A stretch of DNA of 64,000 nt from Fulvimarina sp039652615 (GCF_039652615.1 NZ_JBDJAC010000011.1:80985-144984), one strand, 5' to 3'; counted from the first letter of the stretch, positions 34,336-43,340 are shown. A program made the numbers and translations. The notes: generated from the sequence alone by a model not told the origin.

Positions 34336-34549
34336 TTTAAGCAAAATCAAAGCGTTTCCTCAACTATACAAGGCCTTTAACGCTGGATGCCTGAGATTAT
34401 ACCATGCCGATAAGATCTGTAGCGCGAGAATGATGAAGAGTCAGGCAAAGTGTCTCACATAACTCGGATTTTATCGGTTCCTTCATAAATATGCCTTATG
34501 TATTATCACGTGAAAGTGTTCTCCTCCCCTCATTTTGTGAGATCCTGCG

Positions 34550-36346
34550 ATGAAGTTCCTGAGTTCTTCCCCCAGAAGTGATCCCTCCGCAGTTCTCGAT
34601 GCCCTGAGTAACTCGCTCGCGTTCATCGAGTTCGACCCGTCAGGTCAGGTCGTTAGTGCGAACGACGTCTTCTGCCGCATCCTCGGCTACGAAAAGAGCG
34701 AGCTGAACGGCAAGCATCACAGGGCCTTCCTCTCCTCCGAGGATGCCGCTGCCCCGTCCTATCGCGACTTCTGGGCGAAGCTCGCCCGGGGGGAGACGCA
34801 TTTTGGAGAGTTCAAGCGGATCGCCAAGTCTGGCAAGGAAATTTGGCTTCGCGCCTCCTACAACCCGATCAAGAATCGGAAAGGCAAGGTTGTCGGCGTC
34901 ATCAAACAGGCGACCGATATCACGGAGGAGCGGCGCCAGCACGTCGAGACGGGCGCGAAGATGTCCGCTCTTTCGCGGATCCAGGCCGTCATCGAGTTCC
35001 TGCCGTCGGGTGAAATCATCACCGCGAACGAGAACTTCCTGTCTGCGACTGGCTATCGTCTAAGCGAGATCGCAGGATCCCATCATCGGATGTTCATGGA
35101 CCCGGCCGAGGCCCGGTCGCCCGAGTATATCGAGTTCTGGCTACGCCTCAATCGCGGCGAGCCGGTGACCGGAGATTTCCGGCGTGTCGGCAAGGGTGGG
35201 CGCGAGATCTGGCTCTACGCCTCGTACAATCCTGTGTTCGGGCCCTCCGGCGAGATTATCAAGATCGTCAAATTCGCAAGCGACGTCACGGAGCGTGTTC
35301 GGGCTGTCAGTACGATCAGCGGCGGTTTGTCGCTGTTGGCGCAAAATGATCTGACCTGCCGTCTCGAGGAGCCGTTTTCACCTGAATTCGAGCCGCTCCG
35401 TCTAGATTTCAACGCCTCGCTCGCGCAGATCGGTTCCACCCTGAACCGGATCCTGGAGAGTTCGGATAGTATCCGCCAGGGCACGGAAGAAATTTCAGTC
35501 GCCGCAGATGATCTTTCCCGCAGGACCGAAACCCAGGCCGCCAGCCTCGAGGAAACCGCGGCTGCCCTCGACGAGTTGACGGCGAACGTCAGGAAGACAG
35601 CGAAGGACGCAGCTCAGGCCAGCGATGCCGTCGCAAGCGCCCGAACCGATGCCGTCCGCTCCGGCGAAATCGTCGGAAACGCAATCTCCGCGATGGACTC
35701 GATCGAGAGTTCGTCCCGACAGATCGAGCGAATCATCGGCGTGATCGACGAGATCGCCTTCCAGACCAATCTTCTTGCCCTCAATGCGGGCGTGGAGGCG
35801 GCGCGTGCCGGTGAAGCAGGTCGAGGGTTTGCCGTTGTCGCTTCGGAAGTTCGCGGGCTCGCGCAACGTTCCGCAGAGGCTGCCAAAGAAATCAAGACGC
35901 TGATCTCGACGTCCGGCGACCAGGTCGATCTCGGTGTCAAGCTGGTGAAAGAAACCGGCAGTGCACTCGAGCGGATCGTTCAGCAGATAAACAATGTTAA
36001 CTCTCTTGTGTCCAATATGGCGAACTCCGTTCAGGAGCAGTCGACGGGTATCGGAGAGGTAAACGTCGCAGTTGGCCAGATGGATCAGGTCACACAGCAA
36101 AATGCGGCGATGGTCGAGGAAACGGCTGCAGCAAGTCGAAGCCTCGCCGACGAGACGGTAAGCCTCAACAAAGCTGTGGGCGAGTTCCGCGTGGACAAAA
36201 ATACCAGACCCAAGGGCCGTGAGAGCGCGTCTGTAAGTTTGTCGAAAGCAATGGACAGTAAGACTGTCGTTGCAATGAAGACCGTAGGTCGCGGCGGTGC
36301 CCAGCCAAAGCCGCAGGCCGAAGCCGAGAGTTGGGAGGAATTTTGA
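34550..36346 (+). CDS. Soluble PAS-PAS chemoreceptor (methyl-accepting)
   Basis: A 598-residue receptor without membrane spans or signal peptide, so cytoplasmic. Two PAS domains (about 15-125 and 140-250) share the sequences SANDVFCRILGY and TANENFLSATGY and end in QATDITEERR and FASDVTERVR, followed by HAMP-like linkers and an MA domain with the conserved tip IDEIAFQTNLLALNAGVEAA. It ends ESWEEF, the same type of CheR/CheB tether as the membrane receptor. PAS pairs of this type often bind haem or flavin and sense oxygen or redox state; no diagnostic cofactor residue is certain. It is the true first gene of the operon with cheS (one-base overlap). Confidence 0.93.
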   Translation: MKFLSSSPRSDPSAVLDALSNSLAFIEFDPSGQVVSANDVFCRILGYEKSELNGKHHRAFLSSEDAAAPSYRDFWAKLARGETHFGEFKRIAKSGKEIWLRASYNPIKNRKGKVVGVIKQATDITEERRQHVETGAKMSALSRIQAVIEFLPSGEIITANENFLSATGYRLSEIAGSHHRMFMDPAEARSPEYIEFWLRLNRGEPVTGDFRRVGKGGREIWLYASYNPVFGPSGEIIKIVKFASDVTERVRAVSTISGGLSLLAQNDLTCRLEEPFSPEFEPLRLDFNASLAQIGSTLNRILESSDSIRQGTEEISVAADDLSRRTETQAASLEETAAALDELTANVRKTAKDAAQASDAVASARTDAVRSGEIVGNAISAMDSIESSSRQIERIIGVIDEIAFQTNLLALNAGVEAARAGEAGRGFAVVASEVRGLAQRSAEAAKEIKTLISTSGDQVDLGVKLVKETGSALERIVQQINNVNSLVSNMANSVQEQSTGIGEVNVAVGQMDQVTQQNAAMVEETAAASRSLADETVSLNKAVGEFRVDKNTRPKGRESASVSLSKAMDSKTVVAMKTVGRGGAQPKPQAEAESWEEF

Positions 36347-36645
36347 TGACGCAGAAGCAAACACCGGCGCAGGACGATCTGGACTCGCGCTGGATCGATC
36401 TTCCGCCGACCCTCGACATCGCCTCGGCCGGTCCTCTCGCAGCCCAGCTGCGAACCCTGAAGGGATCCGCGCTCGCAATCGACGCCTCAATGGTCGAGCG
36501 GGCGGGGACCCAGGCAATTCAAGTGCTTCTGGCCGCGTCCAAGACCTGGCAGGCCGACAACCTCGAATTCAAGATCGCACAGCCCTCGAAGTCGTTCGTG
36601 ACCAGCCTTGAGCTGATTGGCCTGTCGATCGACGATTTTCACTAA
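36346..36645 (+). CDS. cheS: STAS-domain chemotaxis protein CheS
   Basis: A 99-residue STAS-like protein (LDIASAGPLAAQLRTL, the helix after ASMVERAGTQAIQVLLAA). The ATG at 36346 overlaps the TGA of the receptor gene by one base, with GGGAGGAA before it. It occupies the position and has the size of CheS of Sinorhizobium meliloti, which binds CheA and speeds loss of phosphate from CheY1 in a phosphate-sink mechanism. Identity rests on size, fold and order. Many STAS proteins carry a phosphorylated Ser, but here ASMVERAGT has Ser at that point only approximately. Confidence 0.8.
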   Translation: MTQKQTPAQDDLDSRWIDLPPTLDIASAGPLAAQLRTLKGSALAIDASMVERAGTQAIQVLLAASKTWQADNLEFKIAQPSKSFVTSLELIGLSIDDFH

Positions 36646-36674
36646 GAGCCGTCTGGTTCGGAGAGCGATGAAAA

Positions 36675-37037
36675 ATGAAGATGATTCTGACGATCGACGA
36701 TTCGCGCACGATGCGTGAAATGCTTCGGCGAACCCTGCAAGATGCAGGTTTCGACGTCAAACAGGCCGAAGACGGCGTGGACGGGCTGGAAAAGCTCGCC
36801 GAAGAGCGTCCGGACGTCATCATCACAGACGTCAACATGCCGCGTATGGACGGGTTGACCTTCATCGAGAACGTTCGTCTCAACGAAGCCTATCGCGGCA
36901 TCCCCATTCTCGTCCTCACCACCGAGAGCGACGCCGAGAAGAAGGCCCGCGCCAAGAACGCCGGTGCCACCGGTTGGATCGTCAAGCCTTTCGATCCTCC
37001 CAAGCTCGTCACCGCGATCAACCGGGTTGCGGCCTGA
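36675..37037 (+). CDS. cheY1: Response regulator CheY1
   Basis: Single receiver domain of 120 residues. Acidic pair DD at 8-9, phosphoacceptor Asp 52 (IITDVNMPRMDG), Thr at 82-83 and Lys 104 (IVKPFD) are all present. In rhizobia CheY1 is the sink/auxiliary regulator placed directly before cheA, while CheY2 controls the motor. The short gap to cheS (29 bases) contains a good GAGAGCGATGAAAA site. No output domain is present. Confidence 0.93.
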   Translation: MKMILTIDDSRTMREMLRRTLQDAGFDVKQAEDGVDGLEKLAEERPDVIITDVNMPRMDGLTFIENVRLNEAYRGIPILVLTTESDAEKKARAKNAGATGWIVKPFDPPKLVTAINRVAA

Positions 37038-37099
37038 GCCGCGCAAGCGGTTTGACGCCCTGCACCAATCCTTTTTGCCTTTGAACCGAAGGATCGACG

Positions 37100-39415
37100 A
37101 TGAGTGGGATGGATGAAATCCGCCAGACCTTCTTCGAAGAATGCGCCGAGCAGCTCGAGGATCTCGAGCAAGGCTTGCTGGCCATGCAGAATGGCGAGTC
37201 GGACTCGGAAACCGTTCATGCGGTGTTCCGAGCCGTGCATTCGATCAAGGGCGGTGCCGGCGCGTTCCACCTGACGGAGCTGGTCGGATTTGCCCACACG
37301 TTCGAGAACGTTCTCGATGCGGTGCGCTCCGACAAGCTCGCGCCGACGCCGGACGTCCTTGCCATCCTGCTGCGTTCGGCGGACGTGCTTATCGATCTCG
37401 TCGAACAGGCGCGCAACGAGGAGCCGGTCGATCCGGCGAGCTATGCGGAGGTTGCGCAGGCGCTCGACGGGCTGAAGGGCACTGTTCCCGGCGCTGTGGT
37501 TCTTCCCATGGACGACGATGACGATGGGATGGGCGATCTCGACTTCACGCCTGTCCAGATTTCTCTCGACGAGCTGATCGACGGCGACGACGAGGGCGGC
37601 GAGAATGTTTTCAACATCGCGTTCAAGCCGCTTCCCGCGCTCTATGCCAATGCCAATGAGAGCATGCGGCTCATCCGCGAAGTGGTTGCTCTCGGCAAGG
37701 CCAAGGTGCGCTGCGACCGGAGCGCCATTCCCGATCTCGACACGATCGATCCGGAAGCGGCCTATCTTTCCTGGGACATCCGCCTCGAGACCAGCGCGCC
37801 GCGCAGTGCGATCGAAGAGATTTTCGAATTCGTCGAGGGCGATTGTGAGCTTGCCATCGACAAGGAGTCCGTCGACGGCGACGACGCAGGCGAGCCGGCG
37901 CTGGCCGGTGAAGACCTCGACAATAACGTCGCCAGCCTTTTGGCGATGCTCAATCTCGGCGATCCGGTAACCGACGAGACGCCCGGGGACGACGATCCCG
38001 AAGGTGGCCAGGATATCCCGTCTTCCGACGACGACACGACCGAAGTGGAAGCCGCAAGCGCCGAAGTTCATCCGGAGGTCGAGACCAAGCGCGTAGAGGC
38101 CCAACTTCCCGAAGAACAGGTCGAGCATGCCGGCGAGCCCGTCAACGAAGCGGCCAACGAGGCGGCATCTGCTTCGGGCGAAGCGAAAAACCGCAACGCA
38201 CCGGCCTCGACGAGCATCCGCGTCGATCTGGAGCGTGTCGATCGCCTGATCGATCTCGTCGGCGAGCTTGTCATCCATCAGGTGATGCTGTCGCAGCGTG
38301 CCCTGCAGGCCGGACTTGCGCCCGCATCGGAGCTGACGCTCGGTCTCGAAGACCTGGAACAGCTGACGCGTCAGCTTCAGGACAGTGTCATGGCGATCCG
38401 CGCGCAGTCGGTCAAATCGGTTTTCCAGAAGCTTCCCCGCCTCGTCCGCGAGGTCTGCAGCCTCACGGGTAAGAGCGTCAGGCTCATGACCGAGGGTGAA
38501 TATACCGAGGTCGACAAGACCGTCATCGAGCGTCTGTCCGATCCGCTGACGCATATGATCCGCAACGCGATCGACCACGGCATCGAATCGCCGGAAGCCC
38601 GGATCGCCGCCGGCAAGAAGGCGGAGGGCACGATCTGGGTGTCCGCAGCCCACCGCTCCGGCAGGATCGCGATCGAGATCAGCGACGACGGTGCCGGCAT
38701 CAATCGGGAGCGGGTTCTGGATATCGCGATCGAGAAGGGCCTGGTTCCCGCCGGAGCCAATCTCACTGACGAAGAGATCGACAACCTGATCTTCCGTCCG
38801 GGCTTCTCGACCAAGGAACAGGCCTCCGAACTTTCGGGTCGCGGCGTCGGCATGGATGTCGTCAAGCAGTCCATCCAGTCGCTCGGCGGACGGGTGTCGA
38901 TCGCCTCCCAGCCCGGCGTCGGATCGAAGTTCACACTGAGCCTGCCGCTGACGCTTGCCGTCCTCGATGGCATGATCGTGTCGGCTGGCGACAATACGCT
39001 GGTCCTGCCGTTGACCGCGGTTCTGGAAACGCTGAAGCCCAACCATTCGGACGTGCAGAACTTCTGCAACGAAACGAATCTGATCCGGCTTCGCGATCAG
39101 TATCTTCCGGTCATCGACGTGGCGCGCTGCCTCGGCTTCCGCAGCGAACAGAAAGAACCAAGCGAGGGTGTGACCGTGCTCGTGGAAAGCGAGAACGGAA
39201 CCCGGCAGGCCCTTCTGGTCGATGCGATCCAGGGTCAGCGCCAGGTCGTGATCAAGAGCCTCGAGACCAATTACGGCCGGGTCGACGGTGTATCGGCTGC
39301 AACGATCATGGGCGACGGGCGTGTCGCTCTCATCCTCGATGTCGATGCCTTGACATCGTCGGGCCGGGCCGAAGGCGGTCCTTCCAAAGAAATCATGTCC
39401 ATAGCGGCGGAGTAA
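37100..39415 (+). CDS. cheA: Chemotaxis histidine kinase CheA
   Basis: Full-length CheA of 771 residues. P1 Hpt domain with phospho-His 47 (RAVHSIKGGAGAF); an acidic P2-containing linker (about 135-375) that is long and rich in Asp/Glu; P3 dimerisation (DRLIDLVGELVIHQVMLSQR); P4 kinase domain with N box (HMIRNAIDHGIE), G1 (SDDGAGINRERV) and G2 (GRGVGMDVVK); and a C-terminal P5 CheW-like domain (DNTLVLPLTAVLETLKP). Two CheY proteins, CheB and CheS in the same operon are the expected partners. The 62-base gap to cheY1 has no terminator. Confidence 0.98.
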   Translation: MSGMDEIRQTFFEECAEQLEDLEQGLLAMQNGESDSETVHAVFRAVHSIKGGAGAFHLTELVGFAHTFENVLDAVRSDKLAPTPDVLAILLRSADVLIDLVEQARNEEPVDPASYAEVAQALDGLKGTVPGAVVLPMDDDDDGMGDLDFTPVQISLDELIDGDDEGGENVFNIAFKPLPALYANANESMRLIREVVALGKAKVRCDRSAIPDLDTIDPEAAYLSWDIRLETSAPRSAIEEIFEFVEGDCELAIDKESVDGDDAGEPALAGEDLDNNVASLLAMLNLGDPVTDETPGDDDPEGGQDIPSSDDDTTEVEAASAEVHPEVETKRVEAQLPEEQVEHAGEPVNEAANEAASASGEAKNRNAPASTSIRVDLERVDRLIDLVGELVIHQVMLSQRALQAGLAPASELTLGLEDLEQLTRQLQDSVMAIRAQSVKSVFQKLPRLVREVCSLTGKSVRLMTEGEYTEVDKTVIERLSDPLTHMIRNAIDHGIESPEARIAAGKKAEGTIWVSAAHRSGRIAIEISDDGAGINRERVLDIAIEKGLVPAGANLTDEEIDNLIFRPGFSTKEQASELSGRGVGMDVVKQSIQSLGGRVSIASQPGVGSKFTLSLPLTLAVLDGMIVSAGDNTLVLPLTAVLETLKPNHSDVQNFCNETNLIRLRDQYLPVIDVARCLGFRSEQKEPSEGVTVLVESENGTRQALLVDAIQGQRQVVIKSLETNYGRVDGVSAATIMGDGRVALILDVDALTSSGRAEGGPSKEIMSIAAE

Positions 39416-39420
39416 GCGTG

Positions 39421-39888
39421 ATGAGTAATACTGTGAGCAAGGAAAGCGGCGAAAAGCGCGAACTCATCTCTTTCCGGATGGCCAAGCAGGAATTCTGCAT
39501 AGACATCCGGACGGTCCGGGAGATCCGCGGCTACACGGCGGCAACGCCGCTGCCGAAGACGCCAGACTACATTGTCGGCGTGATCAATCTTCGGGGTACC
39601 GTACTGCCGGTCATCGATCTCGGCCTGCGCATGGGTCTGAAGGCCATCGAGCCGACGGCGCGCTCGGTCATCATCGTCGTCAAGCTCGGCCAGCAATTGT
39701 TCGGCCTGCTCGTCGATGCGGTCTCCGACATTCTGGGTGTGACCGAAGACATGATCCAGCCGAATCCCGATCTCAACAACGAGCGGGCTCGCTCCTTCGT
39801 CTCGGGTATGATGACGATCGACGACCGGATGATCGCGATCATCGAAGCGGCGAGCATTCATCCCCAGCGCATGGATATCGCGGCATGA
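39421..39888 (+). CDS. cheW: Chemotaxis coupling protein CheW
   Basis: Adapter of 155 residues joining receptors to CheA. Conserved stretches are RELISFRMAKQEFCIDIRTV, IRGYTAATPLPKTPDYIVGV, INLRGTVLPVIDLGLRMG and GLLVDAVSDILGV. Both a GTG (39418) and an ATG (39421) are adjacent and follow GGAG at 39409-39412; I show the ATG. It ends in an ATGA overlap with cheR, so the two are translationally coupled. Confidence 0.95.
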   Translation: MSNTVSKESGEKRELISFRMAKQEFCIDIRTVREIRGYTAATPLPKTPDYIVGVINLRGTVLPVIDLGLRMGLKAIEPTARSVIIVVKLGQQLFGLLVDAVSDILGVTEDMIQPNPDLNNERARSFVSGMMTIDDRMIAIIEAASIHPQRMDIAA

Positions 39889-40802
39889 CCTCGGCAGCTC
39901 CTGCTCTTCGTTCGAAGGCTGCGGGCGCACCAGCAGCCGGAGCGGCTGCGGCACGGGGCGAGCGCGCGAGCGAGTTCGAGCTCTCGGAAAAGGACTTCAA
40001 GACGATTGCCGCGGTCATCTACGAGGATGCGGGCATTGTCCTCAAGCCGTTCAAGATGGCGCTCGTCTATTCGCGTCTCGCCAAGCGCGTGCGCAAGCTG
40101 GGCCTGTCCGGCTTTCAGGATTACTGCAACCTGATCACCAGCGAGGCCGGGAAGGCGGAGCGGCGCGAGATGCTCGCGTCCCTGACGACGAACGTCACCC
40201 ATTTCTTCCGCGAGAACCATCATTTCGAGCATATGCGCGAAGTGACGCTCCCGCCGCTGATCGAGGCGGCCAAGAAAGGCGGACGCGTGCGGTTCTGGTC
40301 GGCAGGCTGTTCGAACGGGCACGAGCCCTATTCGATCGCGATGACGATCCTGTCGATGATGCCGGACGCCCCGAAATACGACATCAAGATTCTCGCCACC
40401 GATATCGATCCCTATGTGGTCGCCTTCGGCAAGGCGGGCGTCTACGACGACGCCGCCGTGGAACCGGTGGCTCCGAATCTGAAGAAGCGCTGGTTCACGC
40501 CGAAGGGTGGGGGCAAGCAGTACGAAGCGGTCGCCGAAATGCGCAGCATGATCGCCTTTCGCGAACTGAACCTGATCGGTCCGTGGCCGATGAGCGGTGT
40601 CTTCGATGCGATCTTCTGCCGCAATGTCCTCATCTATTTCGACGAGGCAACCCGCGAGGCCATCTGGCACCGCTTCTGCGATAAGCTCGATCCGGCCGGC
40701 TACCTCTATGTGGGTCATTCCGAGCGTGTCAGCGGTGCCGCGACCCAGCATCTGGCGGTCGAGGCCTCGACGACATACCGCCTGAAGGGAGGATCGCGAT
40801 GA
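39885..40802 (+). CDS. cheR: Chemotaxis protein methyltransferase CheR
   Basis: SAM-dependent glutamate methyltransferase for receptors, 305 residues. The N-terminal helical domain (about 30-110) and the SAM domain (RVRFWSAGCSNGHEPYSIAM) are typical, as is TTNVTHFFRENHHFEHMREV with the Arg-His patch that approaches the receptor. GPWPMSGVFDAIFCRNVLIY follows. An Ala-rich N-terminal extension of about 30 residues is of the kind seen in rhizobia. The end overlaps cheB (ATGA). Its beta-subdomain should bind the receptor C-terminal pentapeptides. Confidence 0.96.
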   Translation: MTSAAPALRSKAAGAPAAGAAAARGERASEFELSEKDFKTIAAVIYEDAGIVLKPFKMALVYSRLAKRVRKLGLSGFQDYCNLITSEAGKAERREMLASLTTNVTHFFRENHHFEHMREVTLPPLIEAAKKGGRVRFWSAGCSNGHEPYSIAMTILSMMPDAPKYDIKILATDIDPYVVAFGKAGVYDDAAVEPVAPNLKKRWFTPKGGGKQYEAVAEMRSMIAFRELNLIGPWPMSGVFDAIFCRNVLIYFDEATREAIWHRFCDKLDPAGYLYVGHSERVSGAATQHLAVEASTTYRLKGGSR

Positions 40803-41821
40803 GCCCGGTCAAGGTCATCATCGTCGATGATTCCGCGACGATGCGGATGCTTCTGCGCAACGCCCTGAAGCAGGAAGACGATATCACCATCGTCGGCGAA
40901 GCGAAAAGCGCGGCCGATGCACGCCAGAAGATCAAGGAGCTCAATCCCGATGTCGTGACGCTCGACGTCGAGATGCCGGGAATGGACGGTCTGGAGTTTC
41001 TGGAAAAGATCATGCGGTTGCGGCCGATGCCGGTCATCATGGTCTCCTCCCTGACGGCACCTGGAGCGTCCGCGGCGATCACCGCGCTCGAATACGGCGC
41101 GTTCGATTGTGTGGGAAAGCCCAATGGCTCGGCCGGCTCGACCTTCGACGCCCTTCCGAACCTGATCCGGCAGGCTGCGTCCGCCGGACGGCGCATCAGC
41201 CAGCGCACATCGCGCTCGGCGGAGGGCCCGGCGCCAGCTTCTGCCAATCACCAGCGCAAGACCGCCTGGCCCGACATTGTCGGCATCGGCGCCTCGACTG
41301 GCGGCGTGGAGGCCCTGATCGCGCTCTTGTCGGACTATCCCGAGGACTGTCCGCCGACGGTGATCGTCCAGCATATGCCGGAAACCTTCACCGCCTCGTT
41401 CGCCAGCCGCCTGGACCGCGCCTGCAAGGCGAAGGTCTCGGAGGCACGGGACGGAGATCCACTGACCCGCGGCCATATCTATCTTGCGCGCGGTGGCCGG
41501 CATCTGGTCGTGAAGAAGGCAGGCGTTGCCCGTTGCGTCTATCGTGACCAGGAGCCGGTTCAGGGCCATCGCCCGTCCGTCGACGTGCTCTTCAAATCGG
41601 TTGCCGAGCAATATGGCGGGTCGGCCAGCGGTATCCTTTTGACAGGCATGGGCCGGGACGGCGCCCAGGGACTTCTGACGATCCGCGAGGCGGGCGGGCG
41701 CACTGTTGCACAGGATGAGGCAACCTCACTCGTGTATGGCATGCCGCGAGCTGCCCATGAGATCGGCGCGGTGAACAAGGGAACGCCGCTCAAGAAAATA
41801 ACAGCCGAAATGTTCGGCTAG
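40799..41821 (+). CDS. cheB: Protein-glutamate methylesterase CheB
   Basis: Demethylates receptors and, as a regulator, is activated by CheA. The 340 residues hold an N-terminal receiver (IIVDDSATMRMLLR, phospho-Asp 56 in VVTLDVEMPGMDG) and a C-terminal esterase with Ser in GIGASTGGVEALIALL, His in VIVQHMPETFTASFAS and Asp in GMGRDGAQGLL. Overlaps cheR by ATGA at its start. Linker about 125-160 is Pro/Ala/Ser-rich. Confidence 0.96.
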   Translation: MSPVKVIIVDDSATMRMLLRNALKQEDDITIVGEAKSAADARQKIKELNPDVVTLDVEMPGMDGLEFLEKIMRLRPMPVIMVSSLTAPGASAAITALEYGAFDCVGKPNGSAGSTFDALPNLIRQAASAGRRISQRTSRSAEGPAPASANHQRKTAWPDIVGIGASTGGVEALIALLSDYPEDCPPTVIVQHMPETFTASFASRLDRACKAKVSEARDGDPLTRGHIYLARGGRHLVVKKAGVARCVYRDQEPVQGHRPSVDVLFKSVAEQYGGSASGILLTGMGRDGAQGLLTIREAGGRTVAQDEATSLVYGMPRAAHEIGAVNKGTPLKKITAEMFG

Positions 41822-41938
41822 ATCGCATCCCTCGCGAATGGGGGAGCGGTCTCAAGAAGATCTAAACGTTGATGACGTACACGCGAACGCACAGGTCGGT
41901 TGGCAGGCGCCCGACCCGGCACAAGGATGGTGGGTAAG

Positions 41939-42328
41939 ATGGCCTCTAAAAAAGCTTTGAAGGTTCTGATCGCGGACGACCACCGGACAAGTCGCATGCT
42001 CGTCGTGGATGCGCTGCATCAGCTTGGTATTCCGAACGTAACCTATGCGGGTGACGGGGAAGAAGCCCTCAAGATGATGATGGCGAGCCCGTCGCACATG
42101 GTGATCTCGGACTTCAACATGCCAAAGCTCGACGGGCTTCAGCTTCTCAAGGCGCTGAGAAGCTATCGCCCCACGGCGAAGACGCCTTTCATCATCCTCA
42201 GCGGACGCGGTGACCGTGAACTCGTGCAGAAGGCGATCACGCTCGGAGCGAACAACTATCTGCTCAAGCCGATCACGGTTCCTGTCCTCCAGAAAACGAT
42301 CGAAGCGGTCGTGGGTCGTTTACAATGA
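41939..42328 (+). CDS. cheY2: Response regulator CheY2
   Basis: Receiver domain of 129 residues (MASKKALKVLIADDHRTSRM) with phospho-Asp 58 (VISDFNMPKLDG) and Lys in NYLLKPI. The start at 41939 is the ATG nearest to the conserved domain; ATG codons at 41900 and 41927 are in frame. In S. meliloti CheY2-P is the motor regulator; here it is second in order after cheB as in that operon. Ends in an ATGA overlap with cheD. Confidence 0.94.
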   Translation: MASKKALKVLIADDHRTSRMLVVDALHQLGIPNVTYAGDGEEALKMMMASPSHMVISDFNMPKLDGLQLLKALRSYRPTAKTPFIILSGRGDRELVQKAITLGANNYLLKPITVPVLQKTIEAVVGRLQ

Positions 42329-42870
42329 ACTCGTTCAAGAGCACCCAGAGAAAACACAACGTCATTCAGGGTGAGGCCTACGTCACGAATCAGGATATCA
42401 TTCTGACGACCCTTCTCGGTTCCTGCGTTGCAGCCTGCATCTGCGACCGCGATGCCGGCGTCGGGGGGATGAACCACTTTTTGCTTCCCGGCGAGGGCGG
42501 CAATGGTGTCGGCAGCCGATCGGAAAGTTACGGGGCCTATCTGATGGAGGTGCTCGTCAACGGGCTCCTGAAGAAGGGGGCACGGCGCCATGCGCTGGAG
42601 GCCAAGATCTTCGGTGGCGCGCGCACGATGGGGCTTCAGACCGATATCGGCGCGCGGAACGCGGAGTTCGCGGTGCGCTTTCTGGCGATGGAAGGTATTC
42701 CGACCGCCTGCGTCGATGTCGGCGGTGTTCAGGGACGGCGTATCGAATATTTTCCTTTGAGCGGCCGTTCGCGGCGCCTGCTCTTGAGCGACAAGAGCGC
42801 GCCCATCGTCGCGCGGCCGACCTTTACCCCGCCGCCTTCGTCTTCGCTCGGCGAAGTCGAATTCTTCTGA
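42325..42870 (+). CDS. cheD: Chemoreceptor glutamine deamidase CheD
   Basis: Deamidates glutamines on receptors to glutamates, 181 residues. The active-site region TLLGSCVAACICDRDAGVGG with MNHFLLPG contains the catalytic Cys and His, and VDVGGVQGRRIEYFPLSGRS holds the third residue region. Coupled to cheY2 by ATGA. In Bacillus and some others CheD also binds CheC; no CheC is encoded here. Confidence 0.95.
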   Translation: MNSFKSTQRKHNVIQGEAYVTNQDIILTTLLGSCVAACICDRDAGVGGMNHFLLPGEGGNGVGSRSESYGAYLMEVLVNGLLKKGARRHALEAKIFGGARTMGLQTDIGARNAEFAVRFLAMEGIPTACVDVGGVQGRRIEYFPLSGRSRRLLLSDKSAPIVARPTFTPPPSSSLGEVEFF

Positions 42871-42880
42871 TCTTGCATGG

Positions 42881-43309
42881 ATGGCCGGTTCAATGGATTG
42901 TGCGACAGCCGAAAAACTCGACAATGAATTCGACAAGGCGGAGGACAGCGGACTTTTCCTGTCCAATCTGATCGTCGCCATTGCCGACGAGGTGAATTTG
43001 ACCGCCCATGCGGTGGAAGAACTGGGCGATGTCTTCGGCGAAGCCGACAACCTCGACGCCAATGCCATGGTCAAGCTCCAGGCGATCGACCGGAATGCGC
43101 AAATCCTGTCGAACCTCGCGCGCCTGCTTGAAAGCGTTTCGCTGACGATCCCCTTCGAGACGAAGGTGGAGAGGGAGGTTGTCCAGCAGTCTCTGCTCAT
43201 GAGCGATCTGTGTTATCGCCTCATGGCGACGACGGAGCCGACCATCACAGACGTGGATCCGGTCGAGGCGCACGATGTGACCGAGGCGGGCGAGTCCGAG
43301 TATTTTTGA
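42881..43309 (+). CDS. Chemotaxis operon protein, Orf10/CheT position
   Basis: An acidic helical protein of 142 residues (MAGSMDCATAEKLDNEFDKA) following cheD by ten bases. No metal site or known domain is visible; the product is all helical with alternating hydrophobic positions (SGLFLSNLIVAIADEVNLT, LLESVSLTIPFETKVEREVV). Rhizobial che operons carry a small gene at this place (orf10, sometimes called cheT); the match is by position and size, from memory. It could act on phospho-CheY or receptor adaptation, but this cannot be shown here. A second in-frame ATG is at 42893. Confidence 0.6.
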   Translation: MAGSMDCATAEKLDNEFDKAEDSGLFLSNLIVAIADEVNLTAHAVEELGDVFGEADNLDANAMVKLQAIDRNAQILSNLARLLESVSLTIPFETKVEREVVQQSLLMSDLCYRLMATTEPTITDVDPVEAHDVTEAGESEYF

Positions 43310-43340
43310 CGTCCCGCGCCCGGATGGCCGGGCGCAGAGA

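Larger units (their letters stand above)
33513..34549. other. 1.04-kb gap between the two receptors
   Basis: Unusually long gap in a compact region. It holds repeat copies at 33915-34026 and 34236-34335 and an AT-rich tail (34340-34549) that should carry the promoter of the PAS receptor gene. Open frames here are short and have no recognisable content. Base composition and the repeats suggest leftover insertion or recombination sequence. Confidence 0.6.

Noticed and set aside
36890..39046. 718-residue minus-strand open frame opposite cheA
   Set aside because: Overlaps an unambiguous CheA with full domains; the reverse product matches nothing.
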